IMG/VR virus record: IMGVR_UViG_3300044624_001099 | Coordinates: 1-24,612 of that record | Length of the DNA: 24,612 nucleotides | Direction: 5' to 3' (one strand) | DNA from: a virus | In this document: positions 13,193 through 20,519 of the stretch, in pieces | How positions within the stretch are numbered: the stretch's first letter is position 1 | Layout: every line of letters starts with the position of its first letter | The notes under the pieces: model-generated | Told to the model about the DNA's origin: nothing | The model's input: only the letters and a program-made list of their open reading frames with translations | The model's database searches: none | Position numbers and translations under genes: made by a program

Positions 13193-13726
13193 TTACTTCC
13201 AAGGGGTGCGCATACGTGAGAACTGCTGCACGCGACGCTGATCGATTTCTAATGGGGAAGTGCTGCGCATGTTTGCTTTTCCATCATTTGGTAAATGAGG
13301 AGCCGGTGCAATTGTTGAATTTTCTACATTGCGCTTACTCATAATAACACTGCCAACTTTTTGTCCGCGCATCTGTCGTTTGATGCCACGTTGGTTATCT
13401 AAACCCGCTGGGTAATAATAATCGGATGCGTCAATGCGCTCACCGCGGTGAACACCGCGCTGGTATGAACGTTGACCTACACGAGCCTTAAGACTATCTA
13501 AAACTCTATCTGAAGTACCTGACGCACGACCACGATCATCTCTACGTGAACGAAGTGTTCCTAAATAACCGTCTGGATACTCTGCTTGCGGAGCGCGTCC
13601 AACACCCATACGGGCAAAGTCAAGCTCAGAACGCGCAATTGGAACACCGCCACCACCATAGTTAGTGTTCGTTCCATACATGCCACCTGCGCCCAGGTTC
13701 TGTATGTTTTGATGAGTGTTAGCCAT
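13193..13726 (-). CDS. Hypothetical Arg/Gly/Tyr-rich protein
   Basis: 177 aa from the ATG at 13726, 4 nt after the upstream stop. A TTG 30 nt earlier in frame is less likely. The ribosome-binding site is weak, so translation probably depends on coupling to the phosphoesterase gene. The protein is low-complexity: Gly/Asn/Tyr-rich at the start, then Arg/Asp-rich repeats (LRSRRDDRGRASG, RSYQRGVHRGERID). This composition is common in nucleic-acid-binding or disordered proteins. No domain recognised. Confidence 0.5.
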   Translation of the reverse strand: MANTHQNIQNLGAGGMYGTNTNYGGGGVPIARSELDFARMGVGRAPQAEYPDGYLGTLRSRRDDRGRASGTSDRVLDSLKARVGQRSYQRGVHRGERIDASDYYYPAGLDNQRGIKRQMRGQKVGSVIMSKRNVENSTIAPAPHLPNDGKANMRSTSPLEIDQRRVQQFSRMRTPWK

Positions 13727-13730
13727 ACCA

Positions 13731-14936
13731 CTATGGTAAGCGATTTTCTCCTGCAAGTACCGCTAAATCTCGACGTGGGTCGTAGCCCTCACCTACTACA
13801 AGTGAAACAATACCTGTCGGTGACTCTAGGCCACTCTTGTCACGGAACCACGCGCTTCCGCCATCCATAGCAGGTACTTGAATCCACAAACGTGGGCCAA
13901 TCTGGTCAGCGCGAAAATGGTGGAAATGGCCAGTCATTAGTACATCAGCTGAGCCTACAGGTGTTCGACCAGTAGCCTGTCCAGCTATCCATTTACCCAT
14001 ATCTTTTGCTTGATGTCCGTGTGCCAGACCTACAATTGTTCCACCTAAATCAATTGCTAACGTAGCATGATCTGCTGCTGGGTATCTAAACACAACATGA
14101 GACAACGCTGGATTCTCTGCGCAAGCATCTTGAACAGCGGACGCTACTTCAATCTGCCATGAATCAGTCGGGTCAGTCATCGTAATTCTATGTGGCTCGT
14201 CATGATTACCTGGAACAACAGGAATTATTAACTCATCGCACAATGGGGCAAATGCTTTAATCCATGCCATAAGAACACGACGGCCAATACGAACCTGTTG
14301 AGTTACTCCGAGGTCACTACGACCTAGTACCATGCCTTTTTGTGAAGTGCTTCCTTCAATACAATCACCTAATTGTGGGAGGACAACAGTCCCGATCTTT
14401 CTCCCTAGCTTCAACAGCTCCTTGTGACGGTTCACTGCTTCGTCGATACCCTTCAGAACTCTCTGAACCGTAGCTTCCGTTCCACCGCCCGCGTCCTTGC
14501 CGTACTGGGTGTCTCCTATCGCGTAGATAGCGTACAAGGGCCCCGTGTGAGTCTCCGTTTTTCCTGGTTTCCATTTGCTTACCTCTTTTACTAACTCATC
14601 GTAATCCGTGTCATGTCCATGTGATACCTCGGCAGGTTTAATACTTACTCTTGCTGCCTCTAACCATTCTCCATCAAATCTTTGCCAGCGGCTTTTTCTA
14701 ACGCTCACTACTATCCAACGAGTTGGGTCTAAATCAAAATCTTTAAATAGGTCTTCCGCGTCTGGGATTTCTCCTGCGGTTCTTGGTACAGAAACAAAGT
14801 ACCCGCCCTGCTCATCAATATCTAATCTTGCACGCCATTCATTTGGCACGTTTGCTTTTTTATAGTCTGACCCAGTGTTGTCTAAATCAGCATTAATCAA
14901 TGCTTTTGAAACTATATCTGCTATGCGGTTCGACAT
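13731..14936 (-). CDS. Calcineurin-like metallophosphoesterase
   Basis: 401 aa from the ATG at 14936. The site GAGAGGG fits this ATG, while the TTG 6 nt upstream is too close. From residue 137 the metal-binding blocks appear in order: GDTQYG (Asp142, with Gln144 replacing the usual His of DxH), LGDCIEG (Asp191), GNHDE (Asn244, His245), HGH (306-308) and GHFHH (His337, His339). The first 130 residues form an extra domain without clear homology. Related phage enzymes are often annotated as SbcD-like DNA exonucleases or phosphoesterases. With no SbcC partner here, the substrate is unknown. Confidence 0.8.
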   Translation of the reverse strand: MSNRIADIVSKALINADLDNTGSDYKKANVPNEWRARLDIDEQGGYFVSVPRTAGEIPDAEDLFKDFDLDPTRWIVVSVRKSRWQRFDGEWLEAARVSIKPAEVSHGHDTDYDELVKEVSKWKPGKTETHTGPLYAIYAIGDTQYGKDAGGGTEATVQRVLKGIDEAVNRHKELLKLGRKIGTVVLPQLGDCIEGSTSQKGMVLGRSDLGVTQQVRIGRRVLMAWIKAFAPLCDELIIPVVPGNHDEPHRITMTDPTDSWQIEVASAVQDACAENPALSHVVFRYPAADHATLAIDLGGTIVGLAHGHQAKDMGKWIAGQATGRTPVGSADVLMTGHFHHFRADQIGPRLWIQVPAMDGGSAWFRDKSGLESPTGIVSLVVGEGYDPRRDLAVLAGENRLP

Positions 14937-15178
14937 GAACAATACCCTCTCATATGTGACCTAAATGTAGTTAGTTTCCCTGGCAGATCAACTCCTGATT
15001 TAATTAAATCTCCATAAAGTGCAGCAACTACAATGTTTTTCCTTGTTTTTAGCTCTTCAAATACAGACTTGCTTTCATCATCTAAATCGTTAATCCACTG
15101 ACCAATCAAACAACGGCTGTTTAAATTTGGTTCGTTAAGATGCTTATTGAGTACATCGATCACTTGTTGTTCTCCCAT
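14921..15178 (-). CDS. Small phage protein, possibly DNA-binding
   Basis: 85 aa. The C-terminal LTTFRSHMRGYCSC resembles the TxxRHxRxxCxC ending of small helix-turn-helix-like proteins common in actinophages. The N-terminal two thirds are helical (VIDVLNKHL, SVFEELKTRKNIVVAALYGDLI). It is the first gene after the 15221-15251 terminator, so it may begin its own transcript, but I see no clear promoter in 15179-15220. It overlaps the phosphoesterase gene by 16 nt. Confidence 0.45.
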   Translation of the reverse strand: MGEQQVIDVLNKHLNEPNLNSRCLIGQWINDLDDESKSVFEELKTRKNIVVAALYGDLIKSGVDLPGKLTTFRSHMRGYCSCRTA

Positions 15179-15220
15179 CAGATATCCATCAATAGTGCAT
15201 CAAAGCGTAGCACAAAGAAA

Positions 15221-15251
15221 ACAAAAAGGCCCCGTGTGAACACGGGGCCTT
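15221..15251 (-). terminator. Intrinsic terminator after the SpoVS-side operon
   Basis: Minus strand: AAGGCCCCGTG, loop TTCA, CACGGGGCCTT, then TTT running into a T-rich stretch (GTTTTCTTTG). The 11-bp GC-rich stem spans 15226-15251. It lies 15 nt after the stop of the 15267-15614 gene and separates the replication operon from the small-gene block. Confidence 0.88.
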
Positions 15252-15266
15252 AATAGTTTAGAAATA

Positions 15267-15614
15267 TTATTCTAGGTCTGTTGAACCAGCCTTAAAGTTA
15301 GGGCGCTGACGATTTACAGCGGAAGCAAACATGCGTCCGTTGCTCTGTGTAGCTCCTGCTTCTGGTGCAACTGACTTTTGGAACTTAACGCGCACGCCGT
15401 AACGAGCGCCCCCGCGTGCTAATTGACCTAACACGTTAGAGCGAGAAGGCTTTGCTTGCTTATAAGGATCAGTTCCGCCTTTGGCGTTTCCTGTCTTCTT
15501 TACGAGCGTGCCTTTTTCTGGCATTGCAACGCGTGGCTTTGAACCTGTAGCGTTTGAAGGCTCCGCAGATGTCGGAGCGATCGGTGCTGGGTTCTTCTTA
15601 TTGTCTTTATTCAT
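15267..15614 (-). CDS. Hypothetical basic, disordered-looking protein
   Basis: 115 aa, AAAGGAAA site before the ATG. Rich in Pro, Ala, Ser, Lys and Asn, with no hydrophobic core until a short GGARYGVRVKFQ stretch near residue 70. Basic overall. It is the last gene before the strong terminator. Composition suggests a disordered or nucleic-acid-binding protein; no family recognised. Confidence 0.5.
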   Translation of the reverse strand: MNKDNKKNPAPIAPTSAEPSNATGSKPRVAMPEKGTLVKKTGNAKGGTDPYKQAKPSRSNVLGQLARGGARYGVRVKFQKSVAPEAGATQSNGRMFASAVNRQRPNFKAGSTDLE

Positions 15615-15677
15615 TTAGTTTCCTTTGGCCTAAAGGGTGTCTCTCAAATGTAGATTATCTATTAAAGAAAAACTGCC

Positions 15678-15956
15678 TTAACGAGGCTCAATCGTGTAGA
15701 CAATTGCCGAAATCTGGCCATCATGGCTTTCAATACTGGCAAATCCTGGAATACAGACTAGGTCTAAACCTCTTGGGGCCGCGTAACCACGGGCAATAGC
15801 GATTGCTTTTGTGGCCTGATTTACGGCTCCAGCCCCTACAGCGCGAAGCTTGCAGGTACGGTTTTCGTAGATTGAGTGGGCAATCGCTGATGCGACCGCT
15901 TGGGGGTTGCTTCCTGCGCTAACGCGTAGGATGTTCTCTTCTTTGTGCTCGGACAT
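15678..15956 (-). CDS. spoVS: SpoVS-family protein
   Basis: 92 aa, GAGGT site before the ATG. From residue 10 onward it follows stage V sporulation protein S closely: LRVSAGSNPQAVASAIAHS, then AVGAGAVNQATKAIAIARGY and LVCIPGFASI, ending in IEPR. SpoVS is a small Alba-like dimeric nucleic-acid-binding protein that affects septation and spore coat assembly in Bacillus and Thermus/Deinococcus relatives. In a phage it may act on nucleic acid or on host development. The identification is firm; the function here is unknown. It sits in the replication operon downstream of RuvC and FmdB. Confidence 0.9.
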   Translation of the reverse strand: MSEHKEENILRVSAGSNPQAVASAIAHSIYENRTCKLRAVGAGAVNQATKAIAIARGYAAPRGLDLVCIPGFASIESHDGQISAIVYTIEPR

Positions 15957-16006
15957 TTATACCTCGGTTTACGAATAGTGGATCCCCGTGGTTACAATTA
16001 TGCAGA

Positions 16007-16225
16007 TTAAAGCAGGTCTGGTCTGTCTAAAGGGGTGGGGGCCTTAGCATAGGTACCGCAGCTAGAGCACTCCATGTCTAAAAAGTACTGGGATATCTCA
16101 TAGTCCTCGAATGAGACCTTTAAATTCCACAACATACTCTCACAAACGGGACAGACATGATGAACCTCTTGAGCATGGTCCATTGTGCCTGTGTAATCAG
16201 GCTTTAGTTCCCGGATTTGCTTCAC
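16007..16225 (-). CDS. Small zinc-ribbon protein
   Basis: 72 aa with a GTG start, preceded by AAGG at normal spacing. It overlaps the upstream gene by 29 nt. CPVC (25-28) and CSSC (53-56) make a CxxC-x24-CxxC zinc ribbon around two strands. Acidic between the knuckles. No enzymatic motif; possibly a protein or nucleic-acid adaptor. Confidence 0.55.
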   Translation of the reverse strand: MKQIRELKPDYTGTMDHAQEVHHVCPVCESMLWNLKVSFEDYEISQYFLDMECSSCGTYAKAPTPLDRPDLL

Positions 16226-16439
16226 GCTCTACCTTTTCCAGCAACTCGCGGTTCTTCTTAATCTCTTCTTCAACCAGCGCAATTTCTTCTGGTGACATCT
16301 TGTCTTTATTAGCCTCATACAGTTGCATGCCAACATCAAAATTAGCCTTAAAGAGGGCTAACTGCATCTTACGCCGTTCAGCAATAAAAGCCTGCTGTTC
16401 TTCTTTGCGCTGTGCTCTCTTGTCTTGTGTCTTGCTCAT
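16197..16439 (-). CDS. Coiled-coil protein
   Basis: 80 aa from the ATG at 16439, which overlaps the FmdB gene stop (ATGA). Nearly all residues are helix-forming and charged, with heptad-like spacing (EEQQAFIAERRKMQLALF, ALVEEEIKKNRELLEKVE). Probably a dimeric coiled coil. No family recognised. An in-frame ATG 12 nt upstream is possible but less well placed. Confidence 0.5.
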   Translation of the reverse strand: MSKTQDKRAQRKEEQQAFIAERRKMQLALFKANFDVGMQLYEANKDKMSPEEIALVEEEIKKNRELLEKVEREANPGTKA

Positions 16440-16606
16440 TGACCGCCCCATCCGCCGCCTTTTAGTTGAATACCAAAGTCAGAGAACTGACGAAACGCCT
16501 CACCACCGCACTTACATACTATTGCGGGTGCAGGCCCGTCTGCTATAGGAAAAAAGCTTTCGCTAACCTCTTGGCAAACAGCGCATTTGTATTCGTAGTT
16601 TGGCAT
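16436..16606 (-). CDS. FmdB-family zinc-ribbon protein
   Basis: 56 aa. The start MPNYEYKCAVC and the end GIQLKGGGWGG are the classic bookends of FmdB-type zinc ribbons (usual form MPxYEYxCxxCG...GIxFKGxGW). Cys8, Cys11, Cys31 and Cys33 are the ligands; the second pair is CxC rather than CxxC. FmdB proteins are thought to be small regulators, with unclear targets. TAATG joins it to the RuvC-like gene and ATGA to the next gene. Confidence 0.75.
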   Translation of the reverse strand: MPNYEYKCAVCQEVSESFFPIADGPAPAIVCKCGGEAFRQFSDFGIQLKGGGWGGQ

Positions 16607-17154
16607 TACTTCTCCCGATACTTTGGGTCTTGAATTTTTTGATAAATCTCTTTTTCGTAGGAAAGGGTAGCATACCCAGCCGCAATATGTGCGAGCGCAT
16701 AGGAGTCAGCAGCGTTGTCATCTGAAAATTCAGCGCCCCACTTTTTGTAAACGTTGAGCATGATCTGGCTCTTAGATACGCCTTGTCCCTTGCCCGTAAC
16801 ATACTTCTTTAATACGGTTGGCGGAATAATAACTGGGTAGTGCCCCATTTTGTACAAAGCAAGCTTTACCATGCCGCCCAGTTCTCCAAGCATATTAGCC
16901 ATCTGTGAACCGAAGGCATAGCCCTCCATCGCAACGTCGTTTATCTCGTATACGCTTAAAGACTTAATAAGATGGTCGTGGATATCGTCTAGCCTCTGTA
17001 CTCCGCGTAAATCAGATTTGTATACAGTGGTCTTGTATCCAGACTCATTTAACAGGGTTATAGCAAATCCGCTATACGACTGGTCTATACCAACAAAAAC
17101 AGGGCTACTGCTTTTGGGGTCAAAGCCTTCCTCAAATTTTTTAAGAGGGGTCAT
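16606..17154 (-). CDS. RuvC-like Holliday junction resolvase
   Basis: 182 aa, close to the ~170 aa of bacterial RuvC. The RNase H-fold carboxylates are in place: Asp24 in VGIDQSYSGFAI, Glu77 in AMEGYAFG, and Asp146/Asp150 in FSDDNAADSYALA. The PPTVLKKYVTGKGQGVSKSQ block (111-130) is the family's substrate-binding strand/helix. It should cut four-way junctions made during recombination-dependent replication or before packaging. The ATG overlaps the preceding stop (ATGA). Confidence 0.85.
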   Translation of the reverse strand: MTPLKKFEEGFDPKSSSPVFVGIDQSYSGFAITLLNESGYKTTVYKSDLRGVQRLDDIHDHLIKSLSVYEINDVAMEGYAFGSQMANMLGELGGMVKLALYKMGHYPVIIPPTVLKKYVTGKGQGVSKSQIMLNVYKKWGAEFSDDNAADSYALAHIAAGYATLSYEKEIYQKIQDPKYREK

Positions 17155-17642
17155 GGCGTGTACTTATTAAATCTCATCTTCTCGCCATGGGTGCGTCGTG
17201 TTAACTCTCGGCTGACTAGGTAATAGTAACGCTCTAGGCTATCTTGCATAGTCTCTAGCATCTTACGATAGGCGTATGCATGGGTCTTATCCTGAATCAA
17301 TTTGATTGTATCTGGATCGGATAACACCGCAGCTTTTAACATGATTGACTTCTCTGTTGTCTTGCCCGTGGTCTTTAACATTAGTCCGCGTGCATGAGAC
17401 ATCTCGTACGCGTTCTCTGCCTCTAGCTCTGCAATTGCTGCGCATGCTACCTGAGTACTAACAAAGTTGTAGTTCTCCATGTACTTGGCAGCTAAAATCA
17501 TTAGTTCCTGGTCATCAACCATTGTGATGTCATTAGGAAAGGCTGGGATGTCCAGCTTAAGGTTACGTCGTACTGTTAGCCCCTGTGATTCCATCAAACT
17601 AATGACGGCTTCGCTGGCGCCTGTTGCAATTAGCTCACTCAT
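17151..17642 (-). CDS. Conserved-looking helical phage protein in recombination operon
   Basis: 163 aa from the ATG at 17642, which has AAGGGG 7 nt upstream; two alternative starts further upstream fit worse. It is mostly helical, with long Met/Leu-rich amphipathic stretches (EKSIMLKAAVLSD, YRKMLETMQDSLERYYYLV) and an Arg-rich end (SRELTRRTHGEKMR). It lies between the Cas4-like and RuvC-like nucleases and overlaps both neighbours, so a helper role in DNA metabolism is likely by context. No family recognised. Confidence 0.5.
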   Translation of the reverse strand: MSELIATGASEAVISLMESQGLTVRRNLKLDIPAFPNDITMVDDQELMILAAKYMENYNFVSTQVACAAIAELEAENAYEMSHARGLMLKTTGKTTEKSIMLKAAVLSDPDTIKLIQDKTHAYAYRKMLETMQDSLERYYYLVSRELTRRTHGEKMRFNKYTP

Positions 17643-18480
17643 TCTCATACCCCTTACATTTGCTACATCCTGTTGGCGAAATATTACATGACAGTGGCGT
17701 CTTGTTGTCAACCGCATCTACGATCAACTTAGCTGCTTCGAACAGGTGTTCGATGCCAAAGTCGCTCTTAGGTATGACAAACTCTTTTATCTCTTGAGTA
17801 GCTTTGTTCTCATAAATAATGACGGCTTCTTGTGGGTGGTTCTCTAACTCCAATAGCTCCGCTAACTTCATGTAAATCTGCACCTGTGTTATGTGCTTCA
17901 TAAATGGTGCTTTTAAAGCACGCCAAATTTTATCAAAATCTCCATCATGCTCAGCCAACATCTCTGGGGCTTCCCAGCGAATAGTGCCCATACCTACAGA
18001 CTTAATCTCTAACATCAGTGGTTCACCTAGGTTGACTAACCAACCATCAGAGTGACCTGAAATGCGTAAGGGGGCATAGAACAACGGTACTTCTCTATAT
18101 GTTAAAGGGCCTTCGTGACAATCTGAACCGCCCCAAAACATCTCGCCGCACTCTTCGCAGTGCCATTTGCCGTATAAAGTACCCATTTCTTGCAGCCACT
18201 TTTGCCACTTAGCGTGGATGTAATGTCCCTCTTCAAATACAGAGTACAAGCGCAGGCTCATGTTGCGCTTAGCAACAGGATTGTGACCTAGTAGTTGGAA
18301 GTATGAAGCACGGTAGCACCAGTCTGGACCAGCCATCTCTGAAGGGTGTAGAACATCTGTTCGACGACTCTGGTCAGTTGGCTTTGCTAATACGTGACGC
18401 TCTACTGACCCGATAACTCGGGTGGGTTTCTTAGCCACGTCTACAAACTTCTTTAGCGTACCGCTTGGTTTGTACTCCAC
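17635..18480 (-). CDS. Cas4/RecB-like PD-(D/E)XK exonuclease
   Basis: 281 aa, GTG start 3 nt after the WhiB stop. Nuclease motifs: GHYIH (85-89), SGHSDG (Asp145), LEIKS (Glu158, Lys160) and QVQIYM (199-204). Cys55 plus Cys265, Cys272 and Cys275 give the four-cysteine Fe-S site of Cas4/AddB-type nucleases. An extra CEEC...CH group (108-122) looks like an inserted zinc finger. It probably resects DNA ends for RecA-driven recombination, as expected beside RecA. No CRISPR array or cas1/2 is in the window, so a CRISPR role is unlikely here. Confidence 0.8.
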   Translation of the reverse strand: MEYKPSGTLKKFVDVAKKPTRVIGSVERHVLAKPTDQSRRTDVLHPSEMAGPDWCYRASYFQLLGHNPVAKRNMSLRLYSVFEEGHYIHAKWQKWLQEMGTLYGKWHCEECGEMFWGGSDCHEGPLTYREVPLFYAPLRISGHSDGWLVNLGEPLMLEIKSVGMGTIRWEAPEMLAEHDGDFDKIWRALKAPFMKHITQVQIYMKLAELLELENHPQEAVIIYENKATQEIKEFVIPKSDFGIEHLFEAAKLIVDAVDNKTPLSCNISPTGCSKCKGYENE

Positions 18481-18483
18481 TGG

Positions 18484-18804
18484 TTACCAATCTTTCTTCG
18501 TCTCTGTCCATTGTTTTAGGTCTAGACCTTCACGCTTTGCTTTTCGTTTTAAAGCGTTACGTTCTCTATGACTCATGCCACCCCAGATACCGTGCTGCTC
18601 ATCCATAGTGTCCGAATAAAGCAGACACTGCTTACGAACAGGGCACTCAGGCAACCCGTCACGGCCATAGCATACGGCTTTTGAAACCGATGCTATAGAT
18701 TTATATTTAGTTTTATCTCTCGGTGGATACCAAAGCTCTGTGTCTAGTCCCCTACATTTTGCTTCATAACGCCACTCTTCTGCACTTCCTGTGGGTTCGT
18801 ACAA
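18484..18804 (-). CDS. WhiB-family iron-sulfur transcription regulator (variant cysteine spacing)
   Basis: 106 aa if started at TTG 18804, which has AGGAG 5 nt upstream; a GTG 6 nt earlier overlaps that site. WhiB proteins bind a [4Fe-4S] cluster and sigma factor to control transcription in Actinobacteria. Cys17, Cys45, Cys54 and Cys60 are present, with CPVRKQC typical of the family. The second and third cysteines are 8 residues apart instead of the usual CxxC. The GIWGG turn (72-76) and a basic C-terminal helix-tail (RERNALKRKAKRE) complete the family pattern. It overlaps the Hjc-like nuclease gene by 61 nt. Phage WhiBs are known to alter host septation or gene expression; the target here is unknown. 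Confidence 0.88.
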   Translation of the reverse strand: MYEPTGSAEEWRYEAKCRGLDTELWYPPRDKTKYKSIASVSKAVCYGRDGLPECPVRKQCLLYSDTMDEQHGIWGGMSHRERNALKRKAKREGLDLKQWTETKKDW

Positions 18805-19121
18805 GTACACTCCTGAAGGTTCTGGCGCAGTTCAAGAAAGTCATCTTCAGTTAATACAACATAGTTCTCGTTGTTAAGACTAAAGCCTAGGACGGGTGTC
18901 CGACTATCAAGGATTGCTTCCTTAATAATCTTTTCCAGAACTGCCGCTTTGACAGTAAAGGAGGCTTTGCCAGTCCACTTATGTTCAATTAACAAATCGG
19001 TGGACCGCACATCGCCTTTACGACTCCAGAAGGCGCCACTTGCAGCTGTTCGCTGACCGTCGACCTTCTTTGCGAGCCTGTCCTCATGCTTCCTTGATTG
19101 ACGCTGACCTTCACTCTTCAT
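18744..19121 (-). CDS. Hjc-like PD-(D/E)XK Holliday junction resolvase/endonuclease
   Basis: 125 aa. Glu13, Asp37, Asp42, Glu46 and Lys48 lie in EDRLAKK, RKGDVRSTDLL and LIEHKWTG, with positions matching archaeal Hjc (Glu9, Asp33, Glu46, Lys48). The RTAASGAFWSRKGDV run is the signature of phage Hjc-like nucleases. The last 20 residues overlap the WhiB gene and are Cys/Asn-rich, probably not part of the fold. No clear Shine-Dalgarno, so it is likely coupled to recA, whose end it overlaps by 11 nt. It gives this phage a second junction-type nuclease besides the RuvC-like one. Confidence 0.75.
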   Translation of the reverse strand: MKSEGQRQSRKHEDRLAKKVDGQRTAASGAFWSRKGDVRSTDLLIEHKWTGKASFTVKAAVLEKIIKEAILDSRTPVLGFSLNNENYVVLTEDDFLELRQNLQECTCTNPQEVQKSGVMKQNVGD

Positions 19122-20157
19122 TTATATATTTAGAGCCGGCCTTTATGGAGTCTAGAACATCGCGTTCTAGCGTCTCCTTTAAGTCAACCTCTTCCCGAAT
19201 AGAGTTAAGCATAGCATCACTGCCCTGCCACTGGCGACCCGCATAGCGGTAGTACGCACCAGCCCTGACAATTACCTTATTAATAATGCCCATTGCCACA
19301 ATCTCTTTAGCAAAATCAAACTCGCCTGCTGAGATATCTCCACCAGGGGCAAAATAGAAGTCAACTACTGCTGTCTGTGAGGGCGGGGCTGACTTGTTCT
19401 TAATTACCCGTACCTTGATTGACTGACCAATACGGCGCTTTTCTTGGCCTGTACCCGCCTCAATCCACTCATCACGACGTACTTCCATGCGGGTAAAGAA
19501 TGCGTAGTCCTTACCAAGACCGCCTGGGGTAGTGCGTGGATCGCCGTACATAACGCCAATCTTTGAACGCCACTGGTTAATAACAATTCCAATGAATGAG
19601 CGCTCTGGCGCTGTAAGCGAACGCTTAGAAGCCTTACCTACCTTGCGGAAAAACTTGTTAGTTAAAAGCGCAGAACGCCCTACGGTTGATTCTTCCATTT
19701 GTTTTTCATCTTCAGATGAAGGGACAAGTGCAGGAAGGGAATCGATAACGATACAATCCACAGCTTTACTTTCAGCAAATTCAATAACCGCCTCATACGC
19801 CATCTCCATAATGTTAGTTGAAACTACATAGACTCTTGATGTATCAACGCCACACATCTCTGCGTAAGCAGGGACCCACTCCTCTGCTGCAACCCATACA
19901 GTTGTAAACTCTGGGTCGCGCTTCTGGTTTGCTGCAATAGTCTTTAAGGCAAGTGCTGTCTTGCCGTTGCTAGCCTCACCAATGATCTCATGCCACTGGT
20001 TTGCTGGCCAACCTCCACCAAGGGAAACGTCAACAGCAACTGACCCTGTAGTAAAACGGTCAGCGACCTCAATAATTTCTGAGCCTAGTACAACAGTGTC
20101 AGCGCCCATTTTTTTATTGATTGCGTTAAGTACCTTTAGTAGTTCTGCTGTTGCCAT
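19111..20157 (-). CDS. recA: RecA recombinase
   Basis: 348 aa, the usual RecA length. Walker A GEASNGKT (60-67), Walker B IVIDS (Asp139), and the L2-adjacent block INQWRSKIGVMYGDPRTTPGG (193-213) is close to the RecA NQxRxKIGxxxGxPxxTPGG. The C-terminal part carries the basic DNA-gateway-like region. The ATG overlaps the preceding stop (TAATG). It forms the strand-exchange filament for recombination-dependent replication and repair, working with the Cas4-like nuclease and junction resolvases downstream. Divergent from bacterial RecA in Walker A (SSGKT is usual). Confidence 0.92.
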   Translation of the reverse strand: MATAELLKVLNAINKKMGADTVVLGSEIIEVADRFTTGSVAVDVSLGGGWPANQWHEIIGEASNGKTALALKTIAANQKRDPEFTTVWVAAEEWVPAYAEMCGVDTSRVYVVSTNIMEMAYEAVIEFAESKAVDCIVIDSLPALVPSSEDEKQMEESTVGRSALLTNKFFRKVGKASKRSLTAPERSFIGIVINQWRSKIGVMYGDPRTTPGGLGKDYAFFTRMEVRRDEWIEAGTGQEKRRIGQSIKVRVIKNKSAPPSQTAVVDFYFAPGGDISAGEFDFAKEIVAMGIINKVIVRAGAYYRYAGRQWQGSDAMLNSIREEVDLKETLERDVLDSIKAGSKYINEE

Positions 20158-20519
20158 TAAATGTGTCCAATGATTGTGGTTGGATTAAAGCCACCAGTTG
20201 CAACTTGTCGCGCTGGTGCTGCAGGCCCTCCAGATGGCTGACCGCTTTGTATACCTCTACCTACTCCACTACCTGACTGCTGTATCGGATAACCGCAATC
20301 GTAACACCGTGCCCTAGCTTCGGGAGTCATTGCAGATGTTCCATAGTTACCACTTCCACATCCTGGACAACGAGGCGAGGGAGCATAAGTCTGTTGTACA
20401 GGGGGTGTACCTTGCTGCCCAACGTTTATCGTTGGGGGTACATACGGTTGCTGTTGGGGCTGTTGTTGTTGTGGTGCTGGAGTAGTACCAAGTTTATTTG
20501 CCCACCAATTACTGCTCAT
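20157..20519 (-). CDS. Pro/Gln-rich protein with zinc ribbon
   Basis: 120 aa from the ATG at 20519 (GGAGAA 8 nt upstream). The N-terminal 45 residues are a poly-Gln/Pro tract (APQQQQPQQQPYVPP). CPGC (51-54) and CYDC (72-75) make a zinc ribbon, and the C-terminal part is Gly/Ser/Pro-rich. The layout (disordered tail, ribbon, disordered tail) suits a flexible recruitment factor. It lies between the polymerase and recA and could assist replication or transcription; function unknown. Confidence 0.55.
   Translation of the reverse strand: MSSNWWANKLGTTPAPQQQQPQQQPYVPPTINVGQQGTPPVQQTYAPSPRCPGCGSGNYGTSAMTPEARARCYDCGYPIQQSGSGVGRGIQSGQPSGGPAAPARQVATGGFNPTTIIGHI

Noticed and set aside
17635-18480. CRISPR-associated Cas4 and a possible phage CRISPR
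   Set aside because: No repeat-spacer array, cas1 or cas2 in the window; context with RecA and resolvases fits a recombination exonuclease.
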